A DNA stretch of 32,879 bases from Anaerolineaceae bacterium (GTDB taxonomy: Bacteria > Chloroflexota > Anaerolineae > Anaerolineales > Villigracilaceae). Made by a program: the position numbers and the translations under genes. Of the stretch, positions 13,513-21,696 are shown one piece after another (within the stretch, counting starts at the first letter, position 1; each line of letters begins with the position of its first letter). The stretch covers positions 1 to 32,879 of the forward strand of contig QZIJ01000034.1 of NCBI GenBank assembly GCA_003598975.1. Reading direction: 5' to 3'. The notes under the pieces are model-generated. The model ran no database searches and was not told the origin of the DNA. It saw nothing but the letters and a program-made list of their open reading frames with translations.

Positions 13513-14251
13513 ACTATCAGGTCTCTGCTCTGTGGACAAAAAGCGGCAGTGCGCTGAGTGGGTATAAGCGCATCCTGCATGACTATGAGAGGGCGCCTTA
13601 CTATCTGCCGCGCTCGATCAGTCCAGGGTATCTGCTGGATGATGACAAGGGCTTTCCAGAGATGTGTCCCGCGTATGAGTATCACTTTGTGCCGATGACG
13701 GAGCAATGGCAGAAATTCGAGTTTGGCGTGCTATCGCTCTATTCGCCAGCGAGCATGACTCTCGCGCAGCGCAAGAGTTCGTGGCGAAGTTTTTATGACA
13801 CGGGCAAGCACTGACGAACAAACACGGTTTCAGCAAGGACCGCACGAAGGACCATCGGGACTACATCAATGGGACGGGCATGGAATTGGGACTGCCAGGA
13901 CTGCAGTCCATCACGATGGGCGGGAACATCGTGAAGTTGATCGGTGAGCCTGTTTCCAAAGCAGGCGAAATGTGGCAACAGGTGGAGACATTGGATGGGA
14001 GGCGGAATCCGCCGTCCATCGCAGATGTGAACCGCGAGAAAACTCCGTGGTTGATCCATGTGGCGGTCACGTCCACGCCGTTCGGTTTCGATGGCAAGTG
14101 GACGGACACTGGGCCGTGGCGATGCAATCCGTTCCCGAATAACAACGGCGCGCATTGTTGTTTTCCATTTGTGGCATTGACGCCGCAGTTCATTCAGGTG
14201 GATCGGCTGGGACCTGTCTATCAGATGCCGCCGCATCCCTATAACCCGTAA
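13509..14251 (+). pseudogene. SH3-containing lysis-region gene with one-base frameshift
   Basis: The frame from ATG 13509, overlapping the endolysin stop, runs 101 residues and ends at TGA 13812-13814. In the frame one base back, sense continues without a gap as GKALTNKHGFSKDRT through the second open frame to 14251, where GGNIVKLIGEPVSKAGEMWQ looks like an SH3-like strand set. A single missing G at AAGCACTGA would rejoin them into one ~247-residue protein. The nearby TTTTTAT tract is not a canonical slippery heptamer. The second part alone begins at ATG 13880 without a clear ribosome site. Cell-wall binding is a plausible role; function is not established. Confidence 0.6.
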
Positions 14252-14262
14252 GTGAGAGAAGA

Positions 14263-14928
14263 ATGCCTGTCGCAAAGCCGAAGTTTGACCTGCCAGAAGA
14301 ATTTCGCCAGTTGGCGCTCGGGCTGGAATTGCCCGAGGTCGAGCTGGATGAAATGTCTGTCGAAGAAGCCCGCCTGAAATCCGAGGCGGGGCGTTCGGCT
14401 CTATTTGCGTTGAAGGGGATGCCGAATCAACCTGTATGGTTCGAGCGATTCGAGCAACTGATCAACGGGGGGTGGCCATGGAGACAGGCCGCATTTATTG
14501 CGTGGGCATCCATGCCCAAAAACGGACGGATACCGAAGTCGCAGGAGGAACTTGCGAAGCGGGTTTTGAACTTGACCAGCGATCGAGCGATCAGCACGTG
14601 GCGGAAAAAGAACCCCGCTATTGATGCGATGGTAGCGGTTTTGCAATCCGCAGAATTATGGGATCACCGCGCGGATGCGTTCCAGCAGTTGGTGGAAGGC
14701 GTGAAGCGGGCTGGAACCGATTACAAATTCGCCAAGCACCTGGAAATGTTTCTGCGGATGACGGGCGACGATGTGCCCACATCCCAGTTGGTGGCATTGA
14801 TTAAGCGAAAAGGCTCAAGCGGGCCGCGTGAAATTGACGATGACACGCTGGATGAACTGGCGGCAGGCGTAACCGAAATCAATCAGGGTCTGGCTGGCGA
14901 GGAGGAAGACGATGTTTCCAGCGGCTGA
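14263..14928 (+). CDS. terS: terminase small subunit-like HTH protein
   Basis: The 221-residue product has a helix-turn-helix block in its middle (PKSQEELAKRVLNLTSDRAISTWRKK, split here for length only by its hinge at TSDR), followed by helices and an acidic tail. It lies directly upstream of and overlaps the large terminase by 17 bases, the normal place of the small subunit that recognises the packaging site and brings genome DNA to the motor. The ribosome site before ATG (GAGAGAAGA) is weak. Family assignment rests on position and the HTH. Confidence 0.7.
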   Translation: MPVAKPKFDLPEEFRQLALGLELPEVELDEMSVEEARLKSEAGRSALFALKGMPNQPVWFERFEQLINGGWPWRQAAFIAWASMPKNGRIPKSQEELAKRVLNLTSDRAISTWRKKNPAIDAMVAVLQSAELWDHRADAFQQLVEGVKRAGTDYKFAKHLEMFLRMTGDDVPTSQLVALIKRKGSSGPREIDDDTLDELAAGVTEINQGLAGEEEDDVSSG

Positions 14929-16495
14929 CCTGCTGATGACACCATCGGAAGCCAGGACAGAGAAAGACCTGCGCGTGAAGGCACGCAGGAATTTCATGGC
15001 TTATTGCCAGTTCGTGGATCCGCGTTACGAGGATCAGCCGCACATTCGCTTGTTGGCGGCAAAACTCCAGCAGGTGGCTTTATACATTGCCAGCGGAGGC
15101 AAGCGCGGCATCGGACGTCTTATGATTTTCATGCCGCCCCAGCATGGCAAGAGTCAACTGGCAAGCCGTCACTTCCCTGCATGGCTGTTGGGATTGTTAC
15201 CCGATAGCCGCATCATCCTGACGTCCTATGGTGAGAGCCTGGCCACCACGCACAGCAGGCATATCCGCGACATGGTCACGACCGAAGAATACCAGGCGAT
15301 CTTCGGGAGCAAGAGCAACAAGATCTGGCCTGTGGAGCTGTCATCCGATTCACGCTCGACCGAGGCATGGGACCTTGCAAAACCCTACCGAGGCGGGGTA
15401 AAGGCGGCGGGCGTGGGCGGCGGTATTACGGGCTTGCCCGCGCATCTATTCATCATTGACGATCCGTTCAAGAACCGTGAGGAAGCCGAAAGCGAGGGGC
15501 GGCGCGACCTGGTGGATGACTGGTTTAAAAGTGCGGCGCGCACTCGTCTCAGGCCGAATGCGGCGGTGGTCATCTTCCACACGCGGTGGCATCCCGATGA
15601 TTTAGCGGGGAGGTTGATGCAGAGGATGGTTAGTGATCCGCTGACGTCGCAGTACGAGATCGTGTGCATGCCTGCGCTGGCGCTGGAGAAGTATCCCACT
15701 GAGGACGAACAGCGCAAGATGATGCGGGATGGTGTGTTCCTTCCGCTGGCTGATCCGTTGGGAAGGTCGGGTGGGGCGGCGTTGTGTCCAGAGTGGTATG
15801 ACGAGGCATGGCTGGCATCCACGAAGGCGGATGTGGGGCTGTACGATTTCGAGGCGTTGTATCAGCAGAGCCCGTTTTCCAAAGAGGGGAATATGTTCAA
15901 GCGAGATTGGTTCACAATCGTGGATGCTCCGCCGCGTGACGTATGGGCGCGGATACGCGCCTGGGATAAGGCGGCCACTTCTGGGGGCGGGGCGCGCACG
16001 AGCGGCGTGAAGATGAGTTGGGGCAAGGACGATTTTATTTATATCGAGCACACCGTTGCGGAGCAATTGTCATCTGCGGAACGGGATGAGTTCATGGTTT
16101 CGTTGGGGAAGGAAGATTATGCCAATGATGGACCGTTCATCATCTGGCATCCGCAAGACCCTGGCTCGGCTGGATTGGACAGTGCGCAGGCGTTTAACAA
16201 TTTGCTGGCCGATAACGGATTGATCGGAACATTCGACCAGGTAACAGGCAGTAAAGAATTCTATGCAGGGATGCTGGCCACGAAGGCCAAGGGCGGGCGT
16301 GTGCGCGTGGTGCGAGGCGCGTGGAACGATGCGTTCCTGGATGAGATGGCGGCATTTCCGAAGGGCAGATTCAAGGACCGTGTGGACGCGGCATCGAGCG
16401 CGTACAACCAACTGCGTCAGATCGTGGAGCAGTTGAAGAACGACGATGACGAAGAAGTAATTTTCGAGGAGCGGGTGAGCATATCACCTGTGTAA
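14912..16495 (+). CDS. terL: terminase large subunit
   Basis: The 527-residue packaging motor has a Walker A MPPQHGKSQ at 74-82, a Walker B LFIIDDP with Asp183 and Asp184, and a coupling TRWHPDD near 224-230. The nuclease domain shows RAWDKAAT (Asp352), HPQDPGSAG (Asp416) and KDRVDAASSAYNQL (Asp492), the three acidic positions of the RNase H-like fold. It translocates DNA into procapsids through the portal and cuts the concatemer. Length and motifs are intact. It is followed by a hairpin repeat and the portal gene. Confidence 0.92.
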   Translation: MFPAADLLMTPSEARTEKDLRVKARRNFMAYCQFVDPRYEDQPHIRLLAAKLQQVALYIASGGKRGIGRLMIFMPPQHGKSQLASRHFPAWLLGLLPDSRIILTSYGESLATTHSRHIRDMVTTEEYQAIFGSKSNKIWPVELSSDSRSTEAWDLAKPYRGGVKAAGVGGGITGLPAHLFIIDDPFKNREEAESEGRRDLVDDWFKSAARTRLRPNAAVVIFHTRWHPDDLAGRLMQRMVSDPLTSQYEIVCMPALALEKYPTEDEQRKMMRDGVFLPLADPLGRSGGAALCPEWYDEAWLASTKADVGLYDFEALYQQSPFSKEGNMFKRDWFTIVDAPPRDVWARIRAWDKAATSGGGARTSGVKMSWGKDDFIYIEHTVAEQLSSAERDEFMVSLGKEDYANDGPFIIWHPQDPGSAGLDSAQAFNNLLADNGLIGTFDQVTGSKEFYAGMLATKAKGGRVRVVRGAWNDAFLDEMAAFPKGRFKDRVDAASSAYNQLRQIVEQLKNDDDEEVIFEERVSISPV

Positions 16496-16547
16496 ACCCC
16501 ACCCCCGTCCCCTCCCCAAATTCAAAGAACGAATTTGGAGAGGGGGG
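16495..16547 (+). repeat. hairpin repeat, copy 4 (intergenic)
   Basis: The C-rich leader and arms CCCCTCCCCAAATTC / GAATTTGGAGAGGGG surround the loop AAAGAAC. It begins at the terminase stop and ends nine bases before the portal ATG, with GGGGGGAAGGA as the ribosome site. It is nearly identical to copies at 19240 and 26721. Confidence 0.9.
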
Positions 16548-16556
16548 AAGGAAACA

Positions 16557-18281
16557 ATGGCCGATTTTCGAAGCACTGTGATCGAGCGTTTTACTGGCAT
16601 CAATCTCTCTGATGTGAAGGAGACGATTGAGTCTTTGCGCGAGGAAGCCAGGCAGGCGGAGTTCAACGAGGAAGTGCTGACCGAACGTATGGCCGAACTG
16701 GAACTGGCGCTGGAGGATGCGAATTGGATGCGCCTGATGTTCGAGAGCGAACATGAGTTCACGCGAGACGGCATCCGCAAGATCACCGACCTGGCGAGGA
16801 TGATGTACATCAAGAATCCGCTGATCAACCGCGCAGTGCTGGTGATGTCTTTGTATGTGTGGGCGCAGGGCGTCAGTGTCAAATACAAGAATCGTGACTT
16901 GAACAAAGTATTACAGGATTTCTGGGACGATGAGAAGAACCGCACGGAGTTGACCAGCCACCAGGCGCAGATGCTCAAGCAGGTGGATTACGAAGTCGAA
17001 AGCAATATATTCTTTGTCTTTTTCACGCGGCCTTCGGATGGACGCGTGCGCGTCCGTACCCTGCCGTTCGACGAGGTCGCGGAGATCGTGAGCGATCCTG
17101 AAGATTCCAAGACTTCCTGGTATTACCTGCGCCGATGGTCTGAGAAGAAACTGAACAAGGCGACGGGACGCACCAGCACGAAACAACGCAAAGCCTATTA
17201 CCCAGATTGGAAATACACGCCGAAGGTGAAGCCCGCGAAGATCGGCGATACCGAGGTGATGTGGAACTATCCCGTTTATCACGTGAAGACGGGCGGAATG
17301 AGCGCATGGAAATTTGGGGTGAGCCAGGTGTATTGCGCGATTGACTGGGCGCGGGCATATAAGGAATTTTTGGAAGACGTAGCGAGCCTGATGCGCGCCT
17401 ACAGCCGTTTTGCGTGGAAGCGAATCACGAAGGGGAAGAAGGCAATTGCGGCGGAAAAGGCGAAATTGGCAACAACGCTAGCCAGCGGCGGAAGCAGTGA
17501 GAGTGAGACGAACCCGCCGCCCGTCACTGGGGCGATGGCGTTTTTGGGAGAGGGGACAGACCTGCAACCGATGCAATTACGCGGGGCGGCGATCTCTGCC
17601 GAGGATGGCAGGCGCTTCCTGTTGATGGTGGCGGCGGGCGTGGGACTGCCTGAGACCTATTTCGGCGACGTGAGCGTTGGTACGTTTGCGACGGCGAAGA
17701 CGATGGACAGACCGACCGAACTGGCGATGAAGGAACGCCAAACGTTCTGGACGGATGTGTTTCGATCTATTTTCAATTTTGTTTTGTTGCAGGCGATGAA
17801 GGCAAATGATTCGCCGATCAAGAAGCTGGGCCGCATTGAAAAGACGCCCGATGGCGATGAGATCGAAGAAACGATTGTGTGGAATAGCGGCGTGAATACG
17901 ATGCTCGATATTGATTTCCCGCCCATTTTGGAGAAGGACATTCAGGCGGCAGTGCAGGCAGTGGTGACGGCGCTGACGTTGAATGGCCAGCAGTTGACTT
18001 TGCTGGATGAGCAGACCGCGACGCGTTTGATCTTAAGGGCGATGGCCGAAGACGATGTGGACGAGATCATGGCGGAGTTGTTCCCTGATGGTGAGACGGT
18101 GCCTGCAGGGAGAGGGGAACCTAGCCCCACCCCTGGTCTCGATACGCCGAGTACGGCTACTCGACCACCGATGGGGAACGGGAAACTGACGCCGAGCGAG
18201 GCGTTGGTGAAGGAAGCGGCGCGGAAGTTGATCGAGGGGATCAGGTCTGAGATGGCGAAGGTGGCTGATGGGAATCGGTGA
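16557..18281 (+). CDS. portal protein
   Basis: The 574-residue protein directly follows the terminase and has portal-like features: an acidic helical N-terminus, a stem/wing region with RVRTLPFDEVAEIVSDPED and a later KTMDRPTELAMKERQTFW helix typical of phage portals that contact DNA. It forms the ring at one capsid vertex through which DNA is packaged and leaves. The C-terminus is Pro/Thr-rich and variable. Its end overlaps the MuF-like gene by 14 bases. The stop lies in a CAGTNNN heptad repeat, so the natural end may have been altered. Confidence 0.82.
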   Translation: MADFRSTVIERFTGINLSDVKETIESLREEARQAEFNEEVLTERMAELELALEDANWMRLMFESEHEFTRDGIRKITDLARMMYIKNPLINRAVLVMSLYVWAQGVSVKYKNRDLNKVLQDFWDDEKNRTELTSHQAQMLKQVDYEVESNIFFVFFTRPSDGRVRVRTLPFDEVAEIVSDPEDSKTSWYYLRRWSEKKLNKATGRTSTKQRKAYYPDWKYTPKVKPAKIGDTEVMWNYPVYHVKTGGMSAWKFGVSQVYCAIDWARAYKEFLEDVASLMRAYSRFAWKRITKGKKAIAAEKAKLATTLASGGSSESETNPPPVTGAMAFLGEGTDLQPMQLRGAAISAEDGRRFLLMVAAGVGLPETYFGDVSVGTFATAKTMDRPTELAMKERQTFWTDVFRSIFNFVLLQAMKANDSPIKKLGRIEKTPDGDEIEETIVWNSGVNTMLDIDFPPILEKDIQAAVQAVVTALTLNGQQLTLLDEQTATRLILRAMAEDDVDEIMAELFPDGETVPAGRGEPSPTPGLDTPSTATRPPMGNGKLTPSEALVKEAARKLIEGIRSEMAKVADGNR

Positions 18282-19239
18282 TCAGTCCGCAGTCGTCAGC
18301 GCGCAGTCCAAGACGTTGCTCGAGGAGAGTGATGTCTTGTTGAAATTGGCTGAGGAGTTCGTGGAGGCCGTGCGGCGGTCGCAGAAGATGAAGCGCAGGG
18401 AGAGGATCGAGCGGAGTCTTGAACTGGCAATGCGGAAAGCGTTCCGCGAGCAGGGCAGGCAGTTCGAGCGAGGGTTGAGGAAGTTTCGGGATCGGTTTAG
18501 CCCCACCCCCAGCCCCTCCCCAAATTCGGAGAGCACGAATTTGGAGAGGGGAGAGGCCCCTATCCCCCCGCCCTTTCCCCATCTGAGTACAGATGGAGAA
18601 AGGGAGCTATCGGAGGCCATCCTGCCAACGGAGTGGATGTTTGTGTTCCATGCGGTGGCGCAGAAGACGCTGATGTTGTTCTCGAAGCCGATTGACGATG
18701 CGGTGAAGAAGTCGCTTCTGGCAGGCGCACTGGAAGAGATCGCGAGTTTGGGCGCTGGCATATCGTTCACATTGGTGAACCCGAGCGCAGTGGCGTACCT
18801 GGATCAGTACGGCGCAAGGATGGTGACGAAGATCAACGAGACGACGCGGGATTACATCGAGACCATCCTTGAGCAGGCGACCAAAGAGGGGTGGTCGTAT
18901 GACCGAATTGCGGAGGCGTTGATCGAGCGGTACGAGGAGTTTGCGATCGGCAAGCCGCAAGCGCACATTGAAAGCCGCGCACACCTGATTGCCGTGACCG
19001 AAACAGGGAACGCATACACCGAAGGACGGTTGCAGGCGGCACAAGAATTGGAAGCGGCAGGCCTGGATATGGAGAAGTTTTGGGACACGGTCGGGGACGA
19101 TAAGGTCTCCGATGGTTGCAAGGCGAACGCGGCGGCTGGCTGGATCAAGCTGGATGCGTCATTTCCGAGCGGACACCAGAGGCCATTGCGGTTCCCTGGG
19201 TGTAGATGCGACTTGTTGACGAGAGTGAAGAAACAGTGA
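18268..19239 (+). CDS. MuF-like head morphogenesis protein with repeat insertion
   Basis: The C-terminal ~150 residues carry the Mu gpF-like signature: HLIAVTETGNAYTEG, then WDTVGDDKVSDGCKANAAAG and a terminal FPGCRCDLL. Such minor capsid proteins sit near the portal and may be ejected with DNA. Residues 78-112 (FSPTPSPSP... to STDGERE) are encoded by two tandem hairpin repeats inserted in frame, giving a Pro-rich linker after the helical N-terminal region. The first residues derive from a heptad repeat at 18276-18310. The start overlaps the portal end by 14 bases. The protein looks otherwise intact. Confidence 0.82.
   Translation: MGIGDQSAVVSAQSKTLLEESDVLLKLAEEFVEAVRRSQKMKRRERIERSLELAMRKAFREQGRQFERGLRKFRDRFSPTPSPSPNSESTNLERGEAPIPPPFPHLSTDGERELSEAILPTEWMFVFHAVAQKTLMLFSKPIDDAVKKSLLAGALEEIASLGAGISFTLVNPSAVAYLDQYGARMVTKINETTRDYIETILEQATKEGWSYDRIAEALIERYEEFAIGKPQAHIESRAHLIAVTETGNAYTEGRLQAAQELEAAGLDMEKFWDTVGDDKVSDGCKANAAAGWIKLDASFPSGHQRPLRFPGCRCDLLTRVKKQ
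18276..18310 (+). repeat. CAGTNNN heptad tandem repeat
   Basis: Five consecutive seven-base units (CGGTGAT, CAGTCCG, CAGTCGT, CAGCGCG, CAGTCCA) cover the portal stop and encode residues ~4-14 of the next protein. A second array of the same unit lies at 24698-24732. Confidence 0.8.
18501..18604 (+). repeat. two tandem hairpin repeats in frame, copies 5a and 5b
   Basis: Copy 5a spans 18501-18551 (AAATTC/GAATTT arms), and 5b spans 18557-18604 (CATCTG AGTA CAGATG). Both are read in frame as Pro/Ser-rich then acidic residues in the MuF-like protein. This is the only tandem pair in the window. Confidence 0.9.
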
Positions 19240-19288
19240 CCCCACCCCCGTCCCCTCCCCAAATTCAAAGAACGAATTTGGAGAGGGG
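19240..19288 (+). repeat. hairpin repeat, copy 6 (intergenic)
   Basis: Starting at the MuF-like stop, this copy has the same arms and loop as copy 4. It ends 14 bases before ATG 19303, with AAAGGAG between. Confidence 0.9.
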
Positions 19289-19302
19289 AGTAAAGGAGAA
19301 GT

Positions 19303-20736
19303 ATGGCAAAGAGAAACAGGCATAACAAGAGTTTGCGCGAGCGGATGATCGAAGAGATGCTTCCGTTGCTCGAGAAGTCCAACCTGGCGGAGTGGCTGGA
19401 GAGCCGCCTGCATATGGAGTTGACGCGCATTGCCGATGAGATGTTCGGCAATGGGAACGTGACGCGTGACGAGAGGAAGATTCTTTCTGGTGCGATCGGC
19501 GTGGCGCTCGATTCCTATCACAACTTCCTGCAGGAGAACGGGGCGCAGTTGTTCCAGCGCAGGCCGTGGGATGATGCGCCTGAAGCAGTGGATGGCGGGA
19601 GCGCAGTCAGCGAAGCGGAGGATGCCGATGATGATGGCATTGAGTTGACCGAGAGCGGGGCGAGGTCCATGTTTGTTCCGTTGATCGAGAAGGCGGTGCG
19701 TTCGGATGGCACCATCCCTGTGAAGATCATCAGGCCAGGGTGGGGATCGAGCGGGTATTACCCTGCGGAGGTGCTGGAGCGGGATGGGCCGAAGGTGTTC
19801 CAGAGGGGGACAAAGATGTATTGGAATCACCAGACACCCAGCGAGGAGGCAGAGCGTCCCGAAGGCGACCTAAATGCGCTGGCGGCTGAATTAGTTACGA
19901 ATGCGCGGTACCAGGCTAATGGACCTGCGGGAGCGGGACTATATGCCGATGCCAAAGTATTCGAAACATACAAAACCCCTGTGGATGACCTGGCTCCTCA
20001 CATCGGCGTGAGCATCCGCGCGTTTGGCAAAGCCCAGCACGGCGCGATGGAAGGACGCGAGGGAGCCATCATCACCGAACTGACGAAGGCGAAGAGCGTG
20101 GATTTTGTGACCGCGCCTGGCGCTGGAGGTCAGATCCTTTCTTTGTTTGAGGCGGCGAGAAGCCTAACCCCACCCCCGACCCCTCCCCATCGGAGTACCG
20201 ATGGAGAGGGGGGTGGAAGCGGTAGCGCCGTTCAAAATTCAACCAGGTCTGGAGACCTGGAATCAAACCCCATGAAGGAGGCACGTATGGACGAACTGGA
20301 GTTGAAAAAACTGCAGGAGGCCAATGCCACGCTCCAGACCAATCTGGACGAGGTGAAGGCCAACAATGCCAGGATGCAAGAGGCTCTGGCGTTGCGTGAT
20401 GCGAAGGACATAGTGCGGGAGGCGTTGGCCGCCAGCACCATGCCCGACGTGACGAAGGCGCGCTTGCTCGAAGCCCTGTCTGCGAACCCGCCGATGAAGG
20501 ATGGCGCGCTGGACGGCGCGACGCTCAAGACGCGCATCGAGGAAGCGGTGAAGGCCGAGGCCAAGTACCTGGAGCAGGTGGCTGGCGTGGGCAAGATCCG
20601 CGGGCTGGGCGAGAGCCAGAACGAGGACGATGAATACGGCACCCCCGAGAAGTTGGAGGAGTCGCTGGCTGAGTCGTTTGCCGCGCTGGACCTGAGCGAG
20701 GCTGGCGCGAAGATTGCGGCGAAAGGCCGCGTGTGA
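19303..20736 (+). CDS. capsid maturation protease fused to scaffold
   Basis: Residues ~120-286 form a prohead-protease-like domain: KIIRPGWGSSGYYPAEVL, YWNHQTP with His176, and HIGVSIRA with Ser237 as likely catalytic residues, then SVDFVTAPGAGGQ. Residues ~329-477 are a charged helical scaffold. Between them, residues ~288-306 are encoded by a hairpin repeat and a further palindrome (CCAGGTCT GG AGACCTGG, 20243-20260). An AAGGAGG and in-frame ATG at 20287 mark an internal start. The gene would cleave the scaffold and capsid during maturation. The join at a repeat suggests two former genes fused. Confidence 0.8.
   Translation: MAKRNRHNKSLRERMIEEMLPLLEKSNLAEWLESRLHMELTRIADEMFGNGNVTRDERKILSGAIGVALDSYHNFLQENGAQLFQRRPWDDAPEAVDGGSAVSEAEDADDDGIELTESGARSMFVPLIEKAVRSDGTIPVKIIRPGWGSSGYYPAEVLERDGPKVFQRGTKMYWNHQTPSEEAERPEGDLNALAAELVTNARYQANGPAGAGLYADAKVFETYKTPVDDLAPHIGVSIRAFGKAQHGAMEGREGAIITELTKAKSVDFVTAPGAGGQILSLFEAARSLTPPPTPPHRSTDGEGGGSGSAVQNSTRSGDLESNPMKEARMDELELKKLQEANATLQTNLDEVKANNARMQEALALRDAKDIVREALAASTMPDVTKARLLEALSANPPMKDGALDGATLKTRIEEAVKAEAKYLEQVAGVGKIRGLGESQNEDDEYGTPEKLEESLAESFAALDLSEAGAKIAAKGRV
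20166..20213 (+). repeat. hairpin repeat, copy 7 (in frame)
   Basis: Arms CATCGG / CCGATG surround AGTA within the usual C-rich/G-rich frame. It is read as TPPPTPPHRSTDGEGG between protease and scaffold domains. Confidence 0.9.
20287..20736 (+). CDS. nested scaffold protein from internal start
   Basis: ATG 20287 is codon 329 of the protease gene, in the same frame, and has a perfect AAGGAGG five bases upstream. The 149-residue product would be the charged helical scaffold alone (start MDELELKKLQEANATL), as with Nu3 inside lambda C. Nested expression is inferred from the ribosome site; scaffold use is inferred from helical charge, position before the capsid gene and the family precedent. Confidence 0.6.
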   Translation: MDELELKKLQEANATLQTNLDEVKANNARMQEALALRDAKDIVREALAASTMPDVTKARLLEALSANPPMKDGALDGATLKTRIEEAVKAEAKYLEQVAGVGKIRGLGESQNEDDEYGTPEKLEESLAESFAALDLSEAGAKIAAKGRV

Positions 20737-20744
20737 GGTGAAGC

Positions 20745-21683
20745 ATGGCAAAGAATATTGTTCATAAACCAGGCTTGGAATTGGATCTGGTCTGTTCAGA
20801 TCCTACGACCCCCGCAAGCGGAGATCCCGTGCGCTGTGGAAATGTTACGGGCTTGGCGTTGACTGATGAGAGGTCTGATGGGAAGACCACCGTTGACATC
20901 GGCGGATTCGTTGCAGACCTTTCCGTCAAGGCTGTGGATGGAAGCGGCAACAGCGCGGTCGCCCTGTACGACCCGCTATGGTACGTGGACGCGGACACGC
21001 CAAAACTCAGCAAAAAGGCCACAGGATATTTCTACGGTTTTGCGCTGGAGACGATTGCTTCGGGTGAGACGGACACGATCAACGTCTGGCATCCGCCTGC
21101 GATGGGGACGGGGACGCTGGCGGCTGGTTCCATTGGCACCACGCAACTGGCGAACAACGGTGTGACCGCTGGCAAATTGACCGCGACCATGGCAACGGGA
21201 TTTATCCCACTCCCACTGGCGGCGGCGCGCGAGATTGCTTCCAACGACATCGCCGCCTTAGCCGCACATGGCGGAATTTTGGCGAGCGACTCCACGCCGA
21301 TCCTGAAGCGCACCAACGGCGCGACCGATAAGAAGTTGTACGTGGAGTGGGCCGCGAGCAACAGTGACGAGATCGCGTGGGACTTCGTCTATCCGCCCGA
21401 CCTGGACGACTCGGCGGTTGTGACCGTCCACCTGTTGGCGAAGATGGACGGCGCGACCGACACGCCTACGATTGCGGTCTCGTACTTCGAAGGGATCGGA
21501 GATTCTAACGCGGGCGGGAACACCGCGGCGTTGAGCGACACGCTGGCCGAAGTGACCGTGGAGATCGCGGCCGCGGCTGTGGGCGCGGCTCCGACAGGCG
21601 CGAGTGTGGGAATTGTGCCAGGCGCACATACCACCGATAAAGTGCAGCTGCTGGGCGCGTGGATCGAGTACACGCGCAAGTAA
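20745..21683 (+). CDS. capsid decoration/DUF2190-like protein
   Basis: The first ~120 residues resemble DUF2190-type head decoration proteins: KPGLELDLVCSDPTTPASGDPV, then VTGLALTDE, VDIGGFVADLSVKA and YGFALETIASGETDTINVW. The remaining ~190 residues add a Gly/Ala/Thr-rich linker (IGTTQLANNGVTAGKLT) and a beta-rich C-terminal domain, longer than the usual ~110-residue form. It probably binds the outside of the shell, and the extra domain may be displayed. It lies between scaffold and capsid genes, as expected. Confidence 0.75.
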   Translation: MAKNIVHKPGLELDLVCSDPTTPASGDPVRCGNVTGLALTDERSDGKTTVDIGGFVADLSVKAVDGSGNSAVALYDPLWYVDADTPKLSKKATGYFYGFALETIASGETDTINVWHPPAMGTGTLAAGSIGTTQLANNGVTAGKLTATMATGFIPLPLAAAREIASNDIAALAAHGGILASDSTPILKRTNGATDKKLYVEWAASNSDEIAWDFVYPPDLDDSAVVTVHLLAKMDGATDTPTIAVSYFEGIGDSNAGGNTAALSDTLAEVTVEIAAAAVGAAPTGASVGIVPGAHTTDKVQLLGAWIEYTRK

Positions 21684-21696
21684 GAAGAGGTGAAAC

